A stretch of 64,000 bases of DNA from Terracoccus luteus (GCF_003635045.1 NZ_RBXT01000001.1:1426001-1490000), one strand, 5' to 3'. Positions 14,651 through 23,214 are shown, counted from the first letter of the stretch. A program made the numbers and translations. Notes: generated by a model from the sequence alone, not told the origin.

Positions 14651-14872
14651 ATGACTACTGCATCGCGACACATCGTGCACAGCCCACCGCTCAGCCTGCG
14701 ACGGCTGCTCCTCGGTCTGACCCGGCACCGCACCTCCACCGCGGCCCGCCACGAGGCGCCCCGCGCCACCCCGGCACGGCCGGCGCCCGTCGTCTGGCAC
14801 GCCTTCGACGACGACGAGTGGGTGCCCGACAGCGCCTCGCGCCACCGGCCGACCCCGGGTTCGCGCCGCTGA
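14651..14872 (+). CDS. Small basic hypothetical protein (73 aa)
   Basis: The ORF starts MTTASRHIVHSPPLSLRRLL, is basic and Pro/Arg-rich, and ends with an acidic FDDDEWVPDS patch. The codon bias is consistent with coding (GC-rich third positions), and the amphipathic SLRRLLLGLTRH near the N-terminus looks like a genuine short helix. I recognise no family. It overlaps the presumed GTG start of the first crcB gene by 55 nt, so one of the two starts may be wrong. The ribosome binding site is weak. Confidence 0.45.
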   Translation: MTTASRHIVHSPPLSLRRLLLGLTRHRTSTAARHEAPRATPARPAPVVWHAFDDDEWVPDSASRHRPTPGSRR

Positions 14873-15399
14873 GCCGCACCGGACCCTCAGCGCTACCGGC
14901 TGCCGCCCCCTCACGAAAGGGCGGCAGTCTTCTCGTCCTCGCCGGCGGCACCGCCGGCACGCTCGCCCGCTACGGCGTCGAGCAGTCCCTGCCGGCCGGT
15001 GAGGGGATGCCGTGGGGCACGCTCACCGTCAACCTGACCGGGGCGCTCGTGCTGGGTCTGTTCCTGGGCGCAATGGCCGCACGTGGTGCCGAGACCCCGG
15101 CCCGTCGCGCCACCCGCCTCGCCCTCGGCACCGGGGTGCTCGGCGGCTACACGACGTACAGCACCTTCGCCGTCGAGACCGACCGGCTCGTCCGTGACGG
15201 CTGGCCGGCCCTCGCCCTGGCCTACGTCGTGGTCTCGCTCGTGGCGGGTGTTGTGGCGGCCCTCGTCGGCCTGCGCCTCGGTGGCCGCACCGCCCCTACG
15301 TCCGGTGGCTCCGCCGCGCCCGTCGACCCCGACGGCGACTCGACCGCCACGCCCCGCGCAGCCCCCGAACCAACCTCCGACGACGGGCGGGACCGGTGA
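14818..15399 (+). CDS. crcB: Fluoride ion channel CrcB/Fluc, first subunit
   Basis: A 193-aa Fluc-type fluoride channel subunit that lets cytoplasmic F- leave the cell. Hallmarks are the arginine in GGTAGTLARYGVE, the asparagine in WGTLTVNLTGALVLG, and the central GTGVLGGYTTYSTFAVE motif. Four helices are visible, then a 45-residue Pro/Ser/Asp-rich C-terminal tail that is longer than usual. The first 35 residues are not channel-like and the GTG at 14818 is uncertain. Its stop overlaps the start of the second subunit; paired crcB genes usually make a heterodimer. Confidence 0.85.
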   Translation: MGARQRLAPPADPGFAPLSRTGPSALPAAAPSRKGGSLLVLAGGTAGTLARYGVEQSLPAGEGMPWGTLTVNLTGALVLGLFLGAMAARGAETPARRATRLALGTGVLGGYTTYSTFAVETDRLVRDGWPALALAYVVVSLVAGVVAALVGLRLGGRTAPTSGGSAAPVDPDGDSTATPRAAPEPTSDDGRDR

Positions 15400-15791
15400 A
15401 CCCGTGGTCCGTGGCGCTGCTCGCCTTGGCCGGCGGGGTGGGCGCCGCGGCCCGCTACCTGCTCGACGACGCCGTCACCCGGGCGCGGACCCGACGCAGC
15501 GCCACCGGCGCACCCGGGCCGTTCCCGGCGGCCACCGTGCTCATCAACGTCACGGGGTCCCTCGCCCTCGGGGCCCTCACCGGAGCCCTGCAGGGCGGCC
15601 ACCTCCCCGCGACGACCGCCGCCGTCCTCGGTACCGGCTTCTGCGGCGGCTACACGACCTTCAGCACGGCCATGGTCGAGACCGCCCGCCTCGGCGAGCG
15701 ACGCGAGGTCGCCCTCGCCGCCACCAACCTGCTCGGCACCCTCGTGCTCGCCGTCGGGGCGGCCGCGCTCGGCTGGTGGCTCACCGCCTGA
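15396..15791 (+). CDS. crcB: Fluoride ion channel CrcB/Fluc, second subunit
   Basis: A 131-aa second Fluc subunit with the compact family length. Motifs are GVGAAARYLLDD, the asparagine in ATVLINVTGSLALG and GTGFCGGYTTFSTAMVE. The GTG at 15396 overlaps the TGA of the upstream subunit. A pair of adjacent, unequal subunits fits the antiparallel heterodimer model for two-gene Fluc channels. I see no fluoride-riboswitch consensus upstream. Confidence 0.92.
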   Translation: MNPWSVALLALAGGVGAAARYLLDDAVTRARTRRSATGAPGPFPAATVLINVTGSLALGALTGALQGGHLPATTAAVLGTGFCGGYTTFSTAMVETARLGERREVALAATNLLGTLVLAVGAAALGWWLTA

Positions 15792-15807
15792 ACCACTGTC
15801 GCTGCCC

Positions 15808-17445
15808 TCAGTCGCGCAGCACTTGCAGGTCGTAGTAGCCGAGCTTGCGGTACACCGTCGCCCGGCTCATCCCCAGCTCGGCGGCAGCGTCCTTCATCGT
15901 CGCACCGGGTCGGGTCAGGCACCGCACGATCTCGTCGCGCTCGAACGCCTCGATGCGGGTCAGCGCCCGCGACGAGCCCGACAGGACCTCGGCGGGCAGG
16001 TGCGCGACGTCGACGACGTTCGTCCGCGACACGGCGTGCCGCACGGCCCGCACGAGCTGCTCGACGTTGCCCGGCCACGGGCACGACTCCAGTGCCCGAC
16101 GCGCGGTCGGGGTGAACTCGATGGCCCGGCCCCGGGCCCGGTGCGCAACGTGCTCGGCCAGGCGCATGACGTCCTCGACCCGGTCGCGCAGCGGCGCGAC
16201 CTCCACCACGACGTCGACGAGGGGCGCGAGCTCGGCGGGCAGGGCGTTCGCCGACTCCGCCGTCACCGCCCATCCTGCGCCGGATGCCGGGTGGTCGCCT
16301 GCCGTCGTCCCGCCGGGCCGACCGCCGCCAAGACCGACCACCGCACCACCGACCGGACCTGCTCCCGACGGACGGCCCACGAGCAGACTCCGCAGGGCCG
16401 GGGCCGACCACGCGGGCAGCACGTCGACGTCGCGCACGATGACGCCGGTGTGGGGCTTGCCCACCTCGGGAGCCCACAGGGCCAGCCACGTCTCGACGTC
16501 GGCGGGCGGAGGAGCGGCCGCGCTGAGGATGCGGTCGTGCGGGCGGGCCCGGCGCAGCGCCTGGGCGAGCAGCGTCGCCCTCCCGGAGCCGGCCTCGCCC
16601 ACCGCGGCCACCACGCGCCCGGCGGCGAGGGCGTGGGCGGCCCGCCCCACGGCATCCGACCACGCCTCGCCGAGCTCGTGCGCGGTGCCCGACCCGGGCT
16701 CGAGCCGGGCGCTCTCGACCCGCACCACCTCGCCCCGGGGGGCGGGCCGGGGTCGGCGGCCCTGCGAGCGGGCGAGCATGAGGGCGGAGGTGTTGCTCGC
16801 CGCCGACTGGGCGAGGGCGAGCAGCAGGTCGCTGTTCGAGCGCGACCACGTCGTGATGTTGACCGCTCCCTCGAGCCGGCCGGACACCGGGTCGAGCACC
16901 GGTACGGCGGCGCACGTGTACGTGCAGAGGCTGAGGCTGTAGTGCTCCTCGGCTCGCACCACCGAGGGCACGCGGTCGGCGAGGGCCAGACCGAGCCCGT
17001 TCGTGCCCGCCTCGCGCTCGGAGAAGGCGAACCCGGGGGCGAGGTGCACGGCATCCAGCGCCCTGAGCAGCGACGTGTCACCGCTGAGGCGCCCGAGCAC
17101 GAGACCGTCGGCGTCGGTGAGCATGAGGCTGATCGGCTCGTTCTCGAGGGTGCGGTGCAGGCCCGAGAGCACCTCCTGGCCGCACTCGGCGAACAGCGAG
17201 TCGGTGACGGGCGTGCCGGAGAACACCGGCTCGACGGTCTCGAGGTCGACCCCGTAGTCGGCGCTGCGCTGCCACGACGCGACGACCCGCTGGGGCAGGG
17301 CCTCTCCGTCGGGCGCGCGCAGCAGGCCCGCCCGGTGGCTCACCACGTCGTCGCTCGCCGGCACCGTCGCCGCCTCCCACCCGTCGCTCGTCGACCGGTG
17401 CCCCGACGCTACCTCTCCGACCCGGCCGCCGCGGAGGTGCGCCAA
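15808..17445 (-). CDS. GAF/Fis-type transcriptional activator (AcoR/MimR type)
   Basis: A 545-aa regulator with an N-terminal sensor region including a GAF-like domain (about 60-215; PQRVVASWQRSADYGVD, FAFSEREAGTNGLGLAL, CTYTCAAVPVLDPVSG), a central region derived from an AAA+ domain (about 270-470) and a C-terminal Fis helix-turn-helix (MKDAAAELGMSRATVYRKL). The Walker A is degenerate (GEAGSGRAT, no lysine) and the sigma-54-contacting GAFTGA loop is missing, so it should act without sigma-54. It is divergent from the amidohydrolase operon and is its likely regulator, like MimR at propane monooxygenase clusters. The start may be internal (GTG near 17364). Confidence 0.85.
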   Translation of the reverse strand: MAHLRGGRVGEVASGHRSTSDGWEAATVPASDDVVSHRAGLLRAPDGEALPQRVVASWQRSADYGVDLETVEPVFSGTPVTDSLFAECGQEVLSGLHRTLENEPISLMLTDADGLVLGRLSGDTSLLRALDAVHLAPGFAFSEREAGTNGLGLALADRVPSVVRAEEHYSLSLCTYTCAAVPVLDPVSGRLEGAVNITTWSRSNSDLLLALAQSAASNTSALMLARSQGRRPRPAPRGEVVRVESARLEPGSGTAHELGEAWSDAVGRAAHALAAGRVVAAVGEAGSGRATLLAQALRRARPHDRILSAAAPPPADVETWLALWAPEVGKPHTGVIVRDVDVLPAWSAPALRSLLVGRPSGAGPVGGAVVGLGGGRPGGTTAGDHPASGAGWAVTAESANALPAELAPLVDVVVEVAPLRDRVEDVMRLAEHVAHRARGRAIEFTPTARRALESCPWPGNVEQLVRAVRHAVSRTNVVDVAHLPAEVLSGSSRALTRIEAFERDEIVRCLTRPGATMKDAAAELGMSRATVYRKLGYYDLQVLRD

Positions 17446-17452
17446 GGGCGGT

Positions 17453-17467
17453 GTCTCAGATTGAGAC
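17453..17467. promoter_or_regulatory. Candidate operator: GTCTCA-GAT-TGAGAC
   Basis: A perfect 6-bp inverted repeat with a 3-bp spacer, 34 nt upstream of the -10 of the amidohydrolase operon and just outside the regulator ORF. Position and symmetry suit a dimeric Fis-type activator. Confidence 0.6.
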
Positions 17468-17500
17468 GCCGGAGGGGGTGGCGCGCGCCGACCGCCGCCC

Positions 17501-17506
17501 TAATGT
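17501..17506 (+). promoter_or_regulatory. -10 box of the amidohydrolase operon
   Basis: TAATGT lies 40 nt before the ATG at 17547. Between them are two direct GATCACC copies (17514-17530) and the ribosome binding site GAGGAG. Confidence 0.5.
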
Positions 17507-17546
17507 CGGCCGTGATCACCGACGATCACCCCTGCGAGGAGAACCG

Positions 17547-18614
17547 ATGTACAGCAAGGACGGCGAGAAGTACTACATCTGCGACGCGCACATCGCGCTC
17601 TGGGACGCCCGACCGGAGAACCAGCGCAACGTGCACGGGAAGCAGTTCATCGACTGCTTCTACGACTACCACCGCAACCTCAGCCCGGAGTCGGAGCTGT
17701 GGACCTACGAGGAGTACCTCTACCAGGGCGGCGACCGTCTCATGAAGGACCTCTTCACCGACGGCTACGTCGACCACGCCATCTTCCAGCCGGCCTACCT
17801 CGGGGAGTTCTACGAGCGCGGGTTCGGTCAGGAGGAGGAGGCCGCGGCGCTCGCCCAGGCCCACCCCGACAAGCTGACGTACAACCACCACTTCGACCCG
17901 CGCAACGGTGAGGCGGGCCTCGACGCCCTGCGCGCCGCCGCCGAGAAGTACGACCTCAAGGGCGTCAAGCTCTACACCGCCGAGTGGCACGGGGACTCCC
18001 GCGGCTACAAGCTGTCCGACCCGGAGACCTACCGGTACTTCGAGGTGTGCCGGGAGCTCGGCATCAGGAACATCCACGTGCACAAGGGCCCCACGATCCG
18101 CCCCCTCGACCGTGACGCGTTCGACGTCGCCGACGTCGACCACGCCGCGACCGACTTCACCGACCTCAACTTCGTCGTCGAGCACGTCGGCCTGCCGCGT
18201 CTCGAGGACTTCTGCTGGATCGCGACGCAGGAGCCGAACGTCTACGGCGGGCTCGCCGTGGCCATGCCGTTCATCCACACGCGCCCGCGCTACTTCGCCC
18301 AGATCATCGGCGAGCTGCTCTACTGGATCGGCGAGGACCGCATCTTCTTCAGCTCCGACTACGCGCTGTGGACGCCGAAGTGGCTGGTCGAGAGCTTCGT
18401 CGACTTCCAGATCCCCGAGGACATGACCGAGTACGCGCCGCTCACGACGGCGCAGAAGAAGAAGATCCTCGGCCTCAACGCGGCCAAGGTCTACGGCCTC
18501 GACGTGCCGGCCGAGCTGCAGCTGCCCGACGCCGACGAGACGACGACCGGCCCCCGCGGCGCCGACGACGTCGCCGAGCGCGCGCAGGACACGAACGCCC
18601 TGGCGGGGGTCTGA
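17547..18614 (+). CDS. Amidohydrolase 2-family protein of the mim/prm accessory type
   Basis: A 355-aa TIM-barrel metal-dependent hydrolase of the amidohydrolase-2 (ACMSD-like) superfamily. Possible metal or catalytic residues are in YICDAHIALWDA near residue 9, YNHHFDPRNG, IHVHKGPT, FVVEHVGLPR and FFSSDYALW. It matches the gene found directly after the binuclear-iron monooxygenase genes in mycobacterial and rhodococcal propane oxidation clusters, where its exact reaction is not defined. A strong GAGGAG precedes the ATG at 17547. First gene of a four-gene operon. Confidence 0.88.
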   Translation: MYSKDGEKYYICDAHIALWDARPENQRNVHGKQFIDCFYDYHRNLSPESELWTYEEYLYQGGDRLMKDLFTDGYVDHAIFQPAYLGEFYERGFGQEEEAAALAQAHPDKLTYNHHFDPRNGEAGLDALRAAAEKYDLKGVKLYTAEWHGDSRGYKLSDPETYRYFEVCRELGIRNIHVHKGPTIRPLDRDAFDVADVDHAATDFTDLNFVVEHVGLPRLEDFCWIATQEPNVYGGLAVAMPFIHTRPRYFAQIIGELLYWIGEDRIFFSSDYALWTPKWLVESFVDFQIPEDMTEYAPLTTAQKKKILGLNAAKVYGLDVPAELQLPDADETTTGPRGADDVAERAQDTNALAGV

Positions 18615-18616
18615 CG

Positions 18617-19465
18617 ATGAGCATCGCCCCCCTCGAGCGGTCGGCCGGGCGGTCGCCCGATCAGTCGACCGATCAGTCGACCGGGCGGTCGGCCCGTGAG
18701 GACCAGGCGTTCCGCGCGCTCGACGTCGTCATGGACCCCGAGCTCGACGAGCCGGTCACCGACCTCGGCTTCGTCCGTTCGGTCGACGTCGCGCAGACGG
18801 ATGCCGGTGTGCGGGTCAGCGTGCACCTGCGCCTGCCCACCTCGTTCTGCTCGCCGAACTTCGCCTACCTCATGGCCTCCGACGCGAAGGACGCCCTGAC
18901 GTCGCTGCCGTGGGTGGACACGGTGGTCGTCGAGCTCGACGACCACCACGACAGCGACCTCATCAACGCGGGGCTCGCCGCCGACGCGGGCTACCGCGGC
19001 ACCTTCCGCCACGAGGCGGAGCGCGACCTCGACGAGCTGCGGGCCACCTTCCGGCGCAAGGCGCACACCGCGGCGATGGAGCGGTGCCTCACCGACTGGC
19101 TCCGCGCCGACCGTGACCGCGCCGAGGCCGACGCCGGCCGGGTGCGCCTGCGCGACCTCCCGGCATCCGACCACACCGACTCGCTGCTGCGCCGGCGGGA
19201 GGCCCTCGGGCTGTCGCTCGGCGCCGACGACCTCGTGCTCGTCGACGCCGAGGGCCGCTCGTACGCGGAGGGCGAGGTGCCGATGGCGCTGCGCCGGGCG
19301 CGCTCGACGCGCATCTCCGTCGACGGCAACGCGCACTTCTGCCGCGGGCTGCTTCGCACCCGGTACGAGGGCTCCGGCGCCGACCAGACCCAGCGGTCCG
19401 ACGGCGCCGAGCCGGGAGACCACCACCACCTGATCCCGTTGACAGTCAAGGAGACCCATCGATGA
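18617..19465 (+). CDS. DUF59 (MIP18/SufT-like) iron-sulfur assembly protein
   Basis: A 282-aa protein whose residues 28-115 form a DUF59/MIP18 domain (FRALDVVMDPELDEPVTDLG, then PTSFCSPNFAYLMASDA with a conserved cysteine). The remaining 165 residues are a helical, charged extension typical of the version found in propane-monooxygenase clusters. It likely helps insert iron or iron-sulfur cofactors into a partner enzyme. The N-terminus contains a short palindromic repeat (PDQSTDQSTGRS). It starts 2 nt after the upstream stop, and its own stop overlaps the dehydrogenase start. Confidence 0.82.
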   Translation: MSIAPLERSAGRSPDQSTDQSTGRSAREDQAFRALDVVMDPELDEPVTDLGFVRSVDVAQTDAGVRVSVHLRLPTSFCSPNFAYLMASDAKDALTSLPWVDTVVVELDDHHDSDLINAGLAADAGYRGTFRHEAERDLDELRATFRRKAHTAAMERCLTDWLRADRDRAEADAGRVRLRDLPASDHTDSLLRRREALGLSLGADDLVLVDAEGRSYAEGEVPMALRRARSTRISVDGNAHFCRGLLRTRYEGSGADQTQRSDGAEPGDHHHLIPLTVKETHR

Positions 19466-20499
19466 GCGAGACCATGAGGGCCGTCCAGGTCGTCGGCTAC
19501 CACCAGAAGCTCGAGATGACCGAGCTGCCGGTGCCCCAGGTCGAGAACCCGTACGACGTCGTGGTGCGCGTCGGCGGCGCGGGGGTGTGCCGCACCGACC
19601 TGCACATCCTCGAGGGGCAGTGGGCCGAGAAGTCGCAGGTGACCCTGCCGTACACGATCGGCCACGAGAACGCCGGCTGGGTGCATGCCGTCGGGAGCGC
19701 GGTGACGAACGTCAAGGAGGGCGACACCGTCATCCTCCACCCGCTCATCACGTGCGGCCTCTGCCGGGCGTGCCGCTCGGGCGACGACGTGCACTGCGAG
19801 AACAACGAGTTCCCCGGCATCAGCACGAACGGGGGCTACGCCGAGTACATCCGTACGACGGCGCGAAGCTGCGTGAAGATCGACAGCGCCCTCGAGCCCT
19901 CCGACGTCGCGGCCCTGGCCGACGCCGGCCTCACGGCGTACCACGCGGCCGCCAAGGCGGCGCGCCGGCTGACCCCACGGGACACGTGCGTGATGATCGG
20001 CGCGGGCGGTCTGGGGCACATCGGCATCCAGGTCATGCGGGCGCTCTCGCCGGCCCGGCTCGTCGTCGTCGACCGCAACCCCGAGGCCCTGAAGCTCGCC
20101 GAGTCGATCGGCGCCGACGAAGGTGTGCCCGGCGACGGCGGCCACGTCGACGCGGTGCGCGAGCTCACCGCGGGCCTGGGGGCCGAGGCCGTCATCGACT
20201 TCGTCGGCGAGGGCGGCGCGACCGCCGAGGGCATCGCCATGCTGCGGCCGGCGGGCGACTACTACGTCGTCGGCTACGGCGAGGACATCACGGTGCCGAC
20301 GATCGACATGGTCTCCGACGAGATCAACATCATCGGCAACCTCGTCGGGTCGTACAACGACCTGTCGGACCTCATGGCGCTGGCCGCCCGTGGCATGGTG
20401 ACCCTGCACACCCAGAAGTACCGGCTCGACGACTTCCAGACCGCCGTCGACGACCTCGACGGCGGGCGGGTACGCGGTCGCGCCATCCTCACCCCGTGA
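19462..20499 (+). CDS. Zinc-dependent NAD(P) alcohol dehydrogenase
   Basis: A 345-aa medium-chain dehydrogenase. Catalytic zinc ligands are in GVCRTDLHILEG and IGHENAGWVHAVG. The structural zinc is bound by four cysteines in CGLCRACRSGDDVHC, and the cofactor fold starts at IGAGGLGHIGIQV (about residue 174). An aspartate after the second strand (VVVDRN) suggests NAD. In mim/prm clusters the equivalent enzyme oxidises the alcohol made by the monooxygenase. The ATG overlaps the upstream TGA. The substrate here is unknown because no monooxygenase is present. Confidence 0.93.
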   Translation: MSETMRAVQVVGYHQKLEMTELPVPQVENPYDVVVRVGGAGVCRTDLHILEGQWAEKSQVTLPYTIGHENAGWVHAVGSAVTNVKEGDTVILHPLITCGLCRACRSGDDVHCENNEFPGISTNGGYAEYIRTTARSCVKIDSALEPSDVAALADAGLTAYHAAAKAARRLTPRDTCVMIGAGGLGHIGIQVMRALSPARLVVVDRNPEALKLAESIGADEGVPGDGGHVDAVRELTAGLGAEAVIDFVGEGGATAEGIAMLRPAGDYYVVGYGEDITVPTIDMVSDEINIIGNLVGSYNDLSDLMALAARGMVTLHTQKYRLDDFQTAVDDLDGGRVRGRAILTP

Positions 20500-20575
20500 G
20501 CGGTGGGGTCCGCCGCGCCCGGCGCGGCGGACCCGCCGGCCCACCACCCTTCCCGACCGACCACCAGGAGCCCCA

Positions 20576-20908
20576 GTGATCCTCATCCTCGTCAAGTTCC
20601 CCATCCGGGAGGACAAGCTCGACGAGTGGCGCGACCTCTCGCGGTTCTACGCCGAGTCCGTGACCGCCGAGCCCGGCAACGTCTTCTTCGAGTTCTCCGA
20701 GAGTGTGCTCGAGCCGAACACGTTCGTGTGCATCGAGGGCTTCCGCGACGACGCGGCCGGCAAGGAGCACATGGCGCAGCAGCACGTCACGCGCTTCATG
20801 GCCGAGATGCCCGACATCGTCGCGGCCCAGCCGCAGATCATCTACGTCGACTCCGACGAGGTCTCCGACTTCGGGCCGATGGGGGAGATCCAGCCCCGCT
20901 CCGCCTGA
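20576..20908 (+). CDS. ABM-domain (antibiotic biosynthesis monooxygenase-like) protein
   Basis: A 110-aa ferredoxin-like dimeric alpha-beta barrel protein. It begins ILILVKFPIREDKLDEWRDL, with NVFFEFSESVLEPNTFVCIEGF in the middle and the helix HMAQQHVTRFMAEMPDIV, the usual ABM pattern. Such proteins act as cofactor-free oxygenases, haem-handling proteins or small binding proteins, so the name is structural only. It starts with GTG at 20576 after CCAGGAG and is the last gene of the operon, 76 nt after the dehydrogenase. Confidence 0.8.
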   Translation: MILILVKFPIREDKLDEWRDLSRFYAESVTAEPGNVFFEFSESVLEPNTFVCIEGFRDDAAGKEHMAQQHVTRFMAEMPDIVAAQPQIIYVDSDEVSDFGPMGEIQPRSA

Positions 20909-20947
20909 ACGAGATCCGTTGCGCGCGTTGGCCGCTCACGGGTGACG

Positions 20948-20985
20948 CGACGAGACCCCGGGGCAGCTGCCCCGGGGCCTCGTCG
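20948..20985. terminator. Bidirectional terminator between convergent operons
   Basis: A near-perfect inverted repeat: CGACGAG and CTCGTCG outer arms surround ACCCCGGGGCAGCTGCCCC GGGG. It lies between the ABM gene and the convergent protease gene. Confidence 0.8.
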
Positions 20986-21005
20986 TGCTGTCGTGCTGTC
21001 GGTCG

Positions 21006-22010
21006 TCAGGCGGCCGGGTCGCGGAACGCCAGCCAGCTGAGCAGCATCCGGTAGCCCTGGCCCTCGGTGAAGCGGTCGAGGCAGGGGTCGTCGCCGTAGC
21101 TCATGAAGTTGTGCACCGGGTCGCGGCCGGGCTGCTTGCACGTGTTGTCGGACTCGCGGCAGAAGAAGATGTTGTCGCCGTCGGCCTGGTAGGGCGTGTC
21201 GTCGACGCGGTCGCCGGGAGCCGTGCACCCGTTGTCGAACGTGTGCGCGAGACCGAGCCAGTGGCCGACCTCGTGCGTCAGGGTGTCGCCCTCGTTGTAC
21301 GGCGCGGCCGACCCGCCGGGCAGGCTGGCCCCGAGCACGACGACACCGTCGAGGTAGCCGACCTGGTCCTGCGGGTAGTAGGCGTACCCGAGCAGGCCGC
21401 CGTCGAGGTTGGCGATGTAGATGTTGAGGTCGTCGTAGCCGCCCTTGTGCAGCTTCTTCTTCGCCGGGCGCTCGTCGTCGTCGCCGAAGTTGTACCAGTC
21501 GCTGTTGGCGGTGACGTCGTACGACTTCAGCGTGAACCGGAACGGCGTGTACGTCGACGCGCCCGCCGTCTTGCCGGCGTAGGCCTCGTTGAGCACCTTG
21601 ATCTGGTCGACGACCTGCTTGGGCGTGACGCCGCCGGTGCCGTTGTTGCGGGTGATGACGTGCACACGGACGTCGATGTCGATGGGCGCGAACCGACCCA
21701 CCTGCGCGCGCTGGGCCAGGTTGCGCTGGGCGACCCGCTGCTGCAGGGCCGCGTCCCACTTCGCCGACTGCGCGGCCGTCATCGAGTTGCGGTCGCGTCC
21801 ACCGTGACCGGCCGTCACCCTCGCCGCGGACGAGCCCGGCGTGGATGCCGTGTCGCCCCCGGGTGCGCACTGCTCGCCCGCGGGGGCCGCCGGGGCACCC
21901 GCCTGCGCGCTCGTCGTCGCCCCTGTCGTCAGCAGTCCACCTGCCGCCAGCGCGACGGCGGCCAGATAGGCCGTCCGGCGTGTGCGCGGGCGTGTGAGAA
22001 CACCACTCAT
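21006..22010 (-). CDS. Secreted M43-type (pappalysin-like) zinc metalloprotease
   Basis: A 334-aa secreted protein. The signal peptide follows the twin-arginine-like RPRTRRTAYLAAVALAAGGLL and ends after about residue 38. The zinc site is HEVGHWLGLAHTF (HExxHxxGxxH) and the Met-turn is HNFMSYGDDPC, both characteristic of the M43B/cytophagalysin group. Paired cysteines around the active site suggest disulfides outside the cell. The ATG at 22010 is chosen over the longer frame because the signal peptide then sits at the very N-terminus. It stands alone between two terminator-like regions. Confidence 0.9.
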   Translation of the reverse strand: MSGVLTRPRTRRTAYLAAVALAAGGLLTTGATTSAQAGAPAAPAGEQCAPGGDTASTPGSSAARVTAGHGGRDRNSMTAAQSAKWDAALQQRVAQRNLAQRAQVGRFAPIDIDVRVHVITRNNGTGGVTPKQVVDQIKVLNEAYAGKTAGASTYTPFRFTLKSYDVTANSDWYNFGDDDERPAKKKLHKGGYDDLNIYIANLDGGLLGYAYYPQDQVGYLDGVVVLGASLPGGSAAPYNEGDTLTHEVGHWLGLAHTFDNGCTAPGDRVDDTPYQADGDNIFFCRESDNTCKQPGRDPVHNFMSYGDDPCLDRFTEGQGYRMLLSWLAFRDPAA

Positions 22011-22221
22011 GTCGTCTCCTGTCGTCGGTGGAGGACTCCCCCCGGGACCGAGGCTGGTGCCCCCGGGGTCCGCGGTCAAGGGCTACCCGGTCCGGTGACG
22101 GCGCAGGTCCCCGACAGGGGCGCCGAAAAGGGACGAAAGGCGGTGCGAGCCGCGGTGCAAGCCGCGGTGCGGCCGGCGGACCGGCCGGTGATGTGGCCGG
22201 TGCCGACCGGCGGGTGGCGCC

Positions 22222-23214
22222 TCAGCGCAGCGACGCCGCCAGCTCGGCCAGCCCCTGCTCGACGGACACCCTCGGGGTCCAGCCCAGCAGCGCGCGCGTC
22301 TCGCGCTGGTCGAACCAGTGGGCCGTCGTCAGCTGCTCGACGACGAAACGGGTCAGGGGCGGGTCGGTGGCCGCGGGGGGTCGCCCGGTGAGGCGCTGGA
22401 CCGCTCCGCGGGCGGCCACCCACCCCTCGGCGACGGCGCCGGCCGTCAGCGCGGCCACGGTCGGCACGCGGCGGTGAGGGGCAGGCGCTCCCGCCGCCCG
22501 GCAGATGTCGGCGACGAGCTCGGCCACGGGCCGCGGCTCGCCGTTGCTGACGACGACCGCACGGCCGTGGGCGCTCTCGCACCGGTCGACGGCGGCGACG
22601 AGGGCCTCGACCGCGTTCGTCACGTAGGTGCTGTCGATGAGGGCCGCTCCGGTGCCGACGACGGGCAGGCGACCCGACCGGGCGCGGTCGACGAGCCGGG
22701 CGACGAGCTGGGTGTCACCGGGGCCCCAGACGAGGTGCGGCCGTACGGCCACGACGGCCAGGCCGTCACCGTCGGCGCCGAGCGCGACCTGCTCGGCCAG
22801 CGCCTTGCTGCGCGCGTAGTGACCCCGGGCCGTCGCCGGGTCGGCCGGGCCGGCGCCCACGCCGACGAGCGACTCGCCCGCGTGGGCGACCGAGGGCGAG
22901 CTGACGTGCACGAGCCGGCGAACCCCGGCGGCGCGGCAGGCCGCCACGACGGCGGCGGTGCCCCCGACGTTGACCCGCTCGTAGTCTGACCACCGCCCGG
23001 TGACGTCGACCTTGGCGGCGAGGTGCACGACCGCGTCGTGCCCCTCGGCGGCCCGGGCCACCGTGTCGCGGTCGGTGACGTCGCCACGGACCTCACGCAG
23101 CCCGAGGCCGGAGGCACGGCGCTGCAGCACCGTCACGTCGTCACCCCGGTCGGCCAGGGCGGTCGCGGTCCGCCCGCCGAGCAGTCCGCTCGCGCCGGTG
23201 ACGAGCACCCTCAC
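22222..23214 (-). CDS. oleD: OleD, 2-alkyl-3-ketoalkanoate reductase
   Basis: A 330-aa short-chain (3-beta-HSD-like) reductase. The Rossmann motif is VLVTGASGLLGG at the N-terminus, and the catalytic residues appear as a serine in VHVSSPSVAHAG and YxxxK in GHYARSKALAEQ. In long-chain olefin synthesis OleD reduces the beta-keto acid made by OleA to a beta-hydroxy acid using NADPH. The GTG at 23214 overlaps the TGA of oleBC. It is the last gene of the oleA-BC-D operon. Confidence 0.9.
   Translation of the reverse strand: MRVLVTGASGLLGGRTATALADRGDDVTVLQRRASGLGLREVRGDVTDRDTVARAAEGHDAVVHLAAKVDVTGRWSDYERVNVGGTAAVVAACRAAGVRRLVHVSSPSVAHAGESLVGVGAGPADPATARGHYARSKALAEQVALGADGDGLAVVAVRPHLVWGPGDTQLVARLVDRARSGRLPVVGTGAALIDSTYVTNAVEALVAAVDRCESAHGRAVVVSNGEPRPVAELVADICRAAGAPAPHRRVPTVAALTAGAVAEGWVAARGAVQRLTGRPPAATDPPLTRFVVEQLTTAHWFDQRETRALLGWTPRVSVEQGLAELAASLR

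Noticed and set aside
15823-17745. 640-codon plus-strand frame opposite the GAF/Fis regulator
   Set aside because: Antisense shadow; it would also overlap the start of the amidohydrolase gene in another frame.
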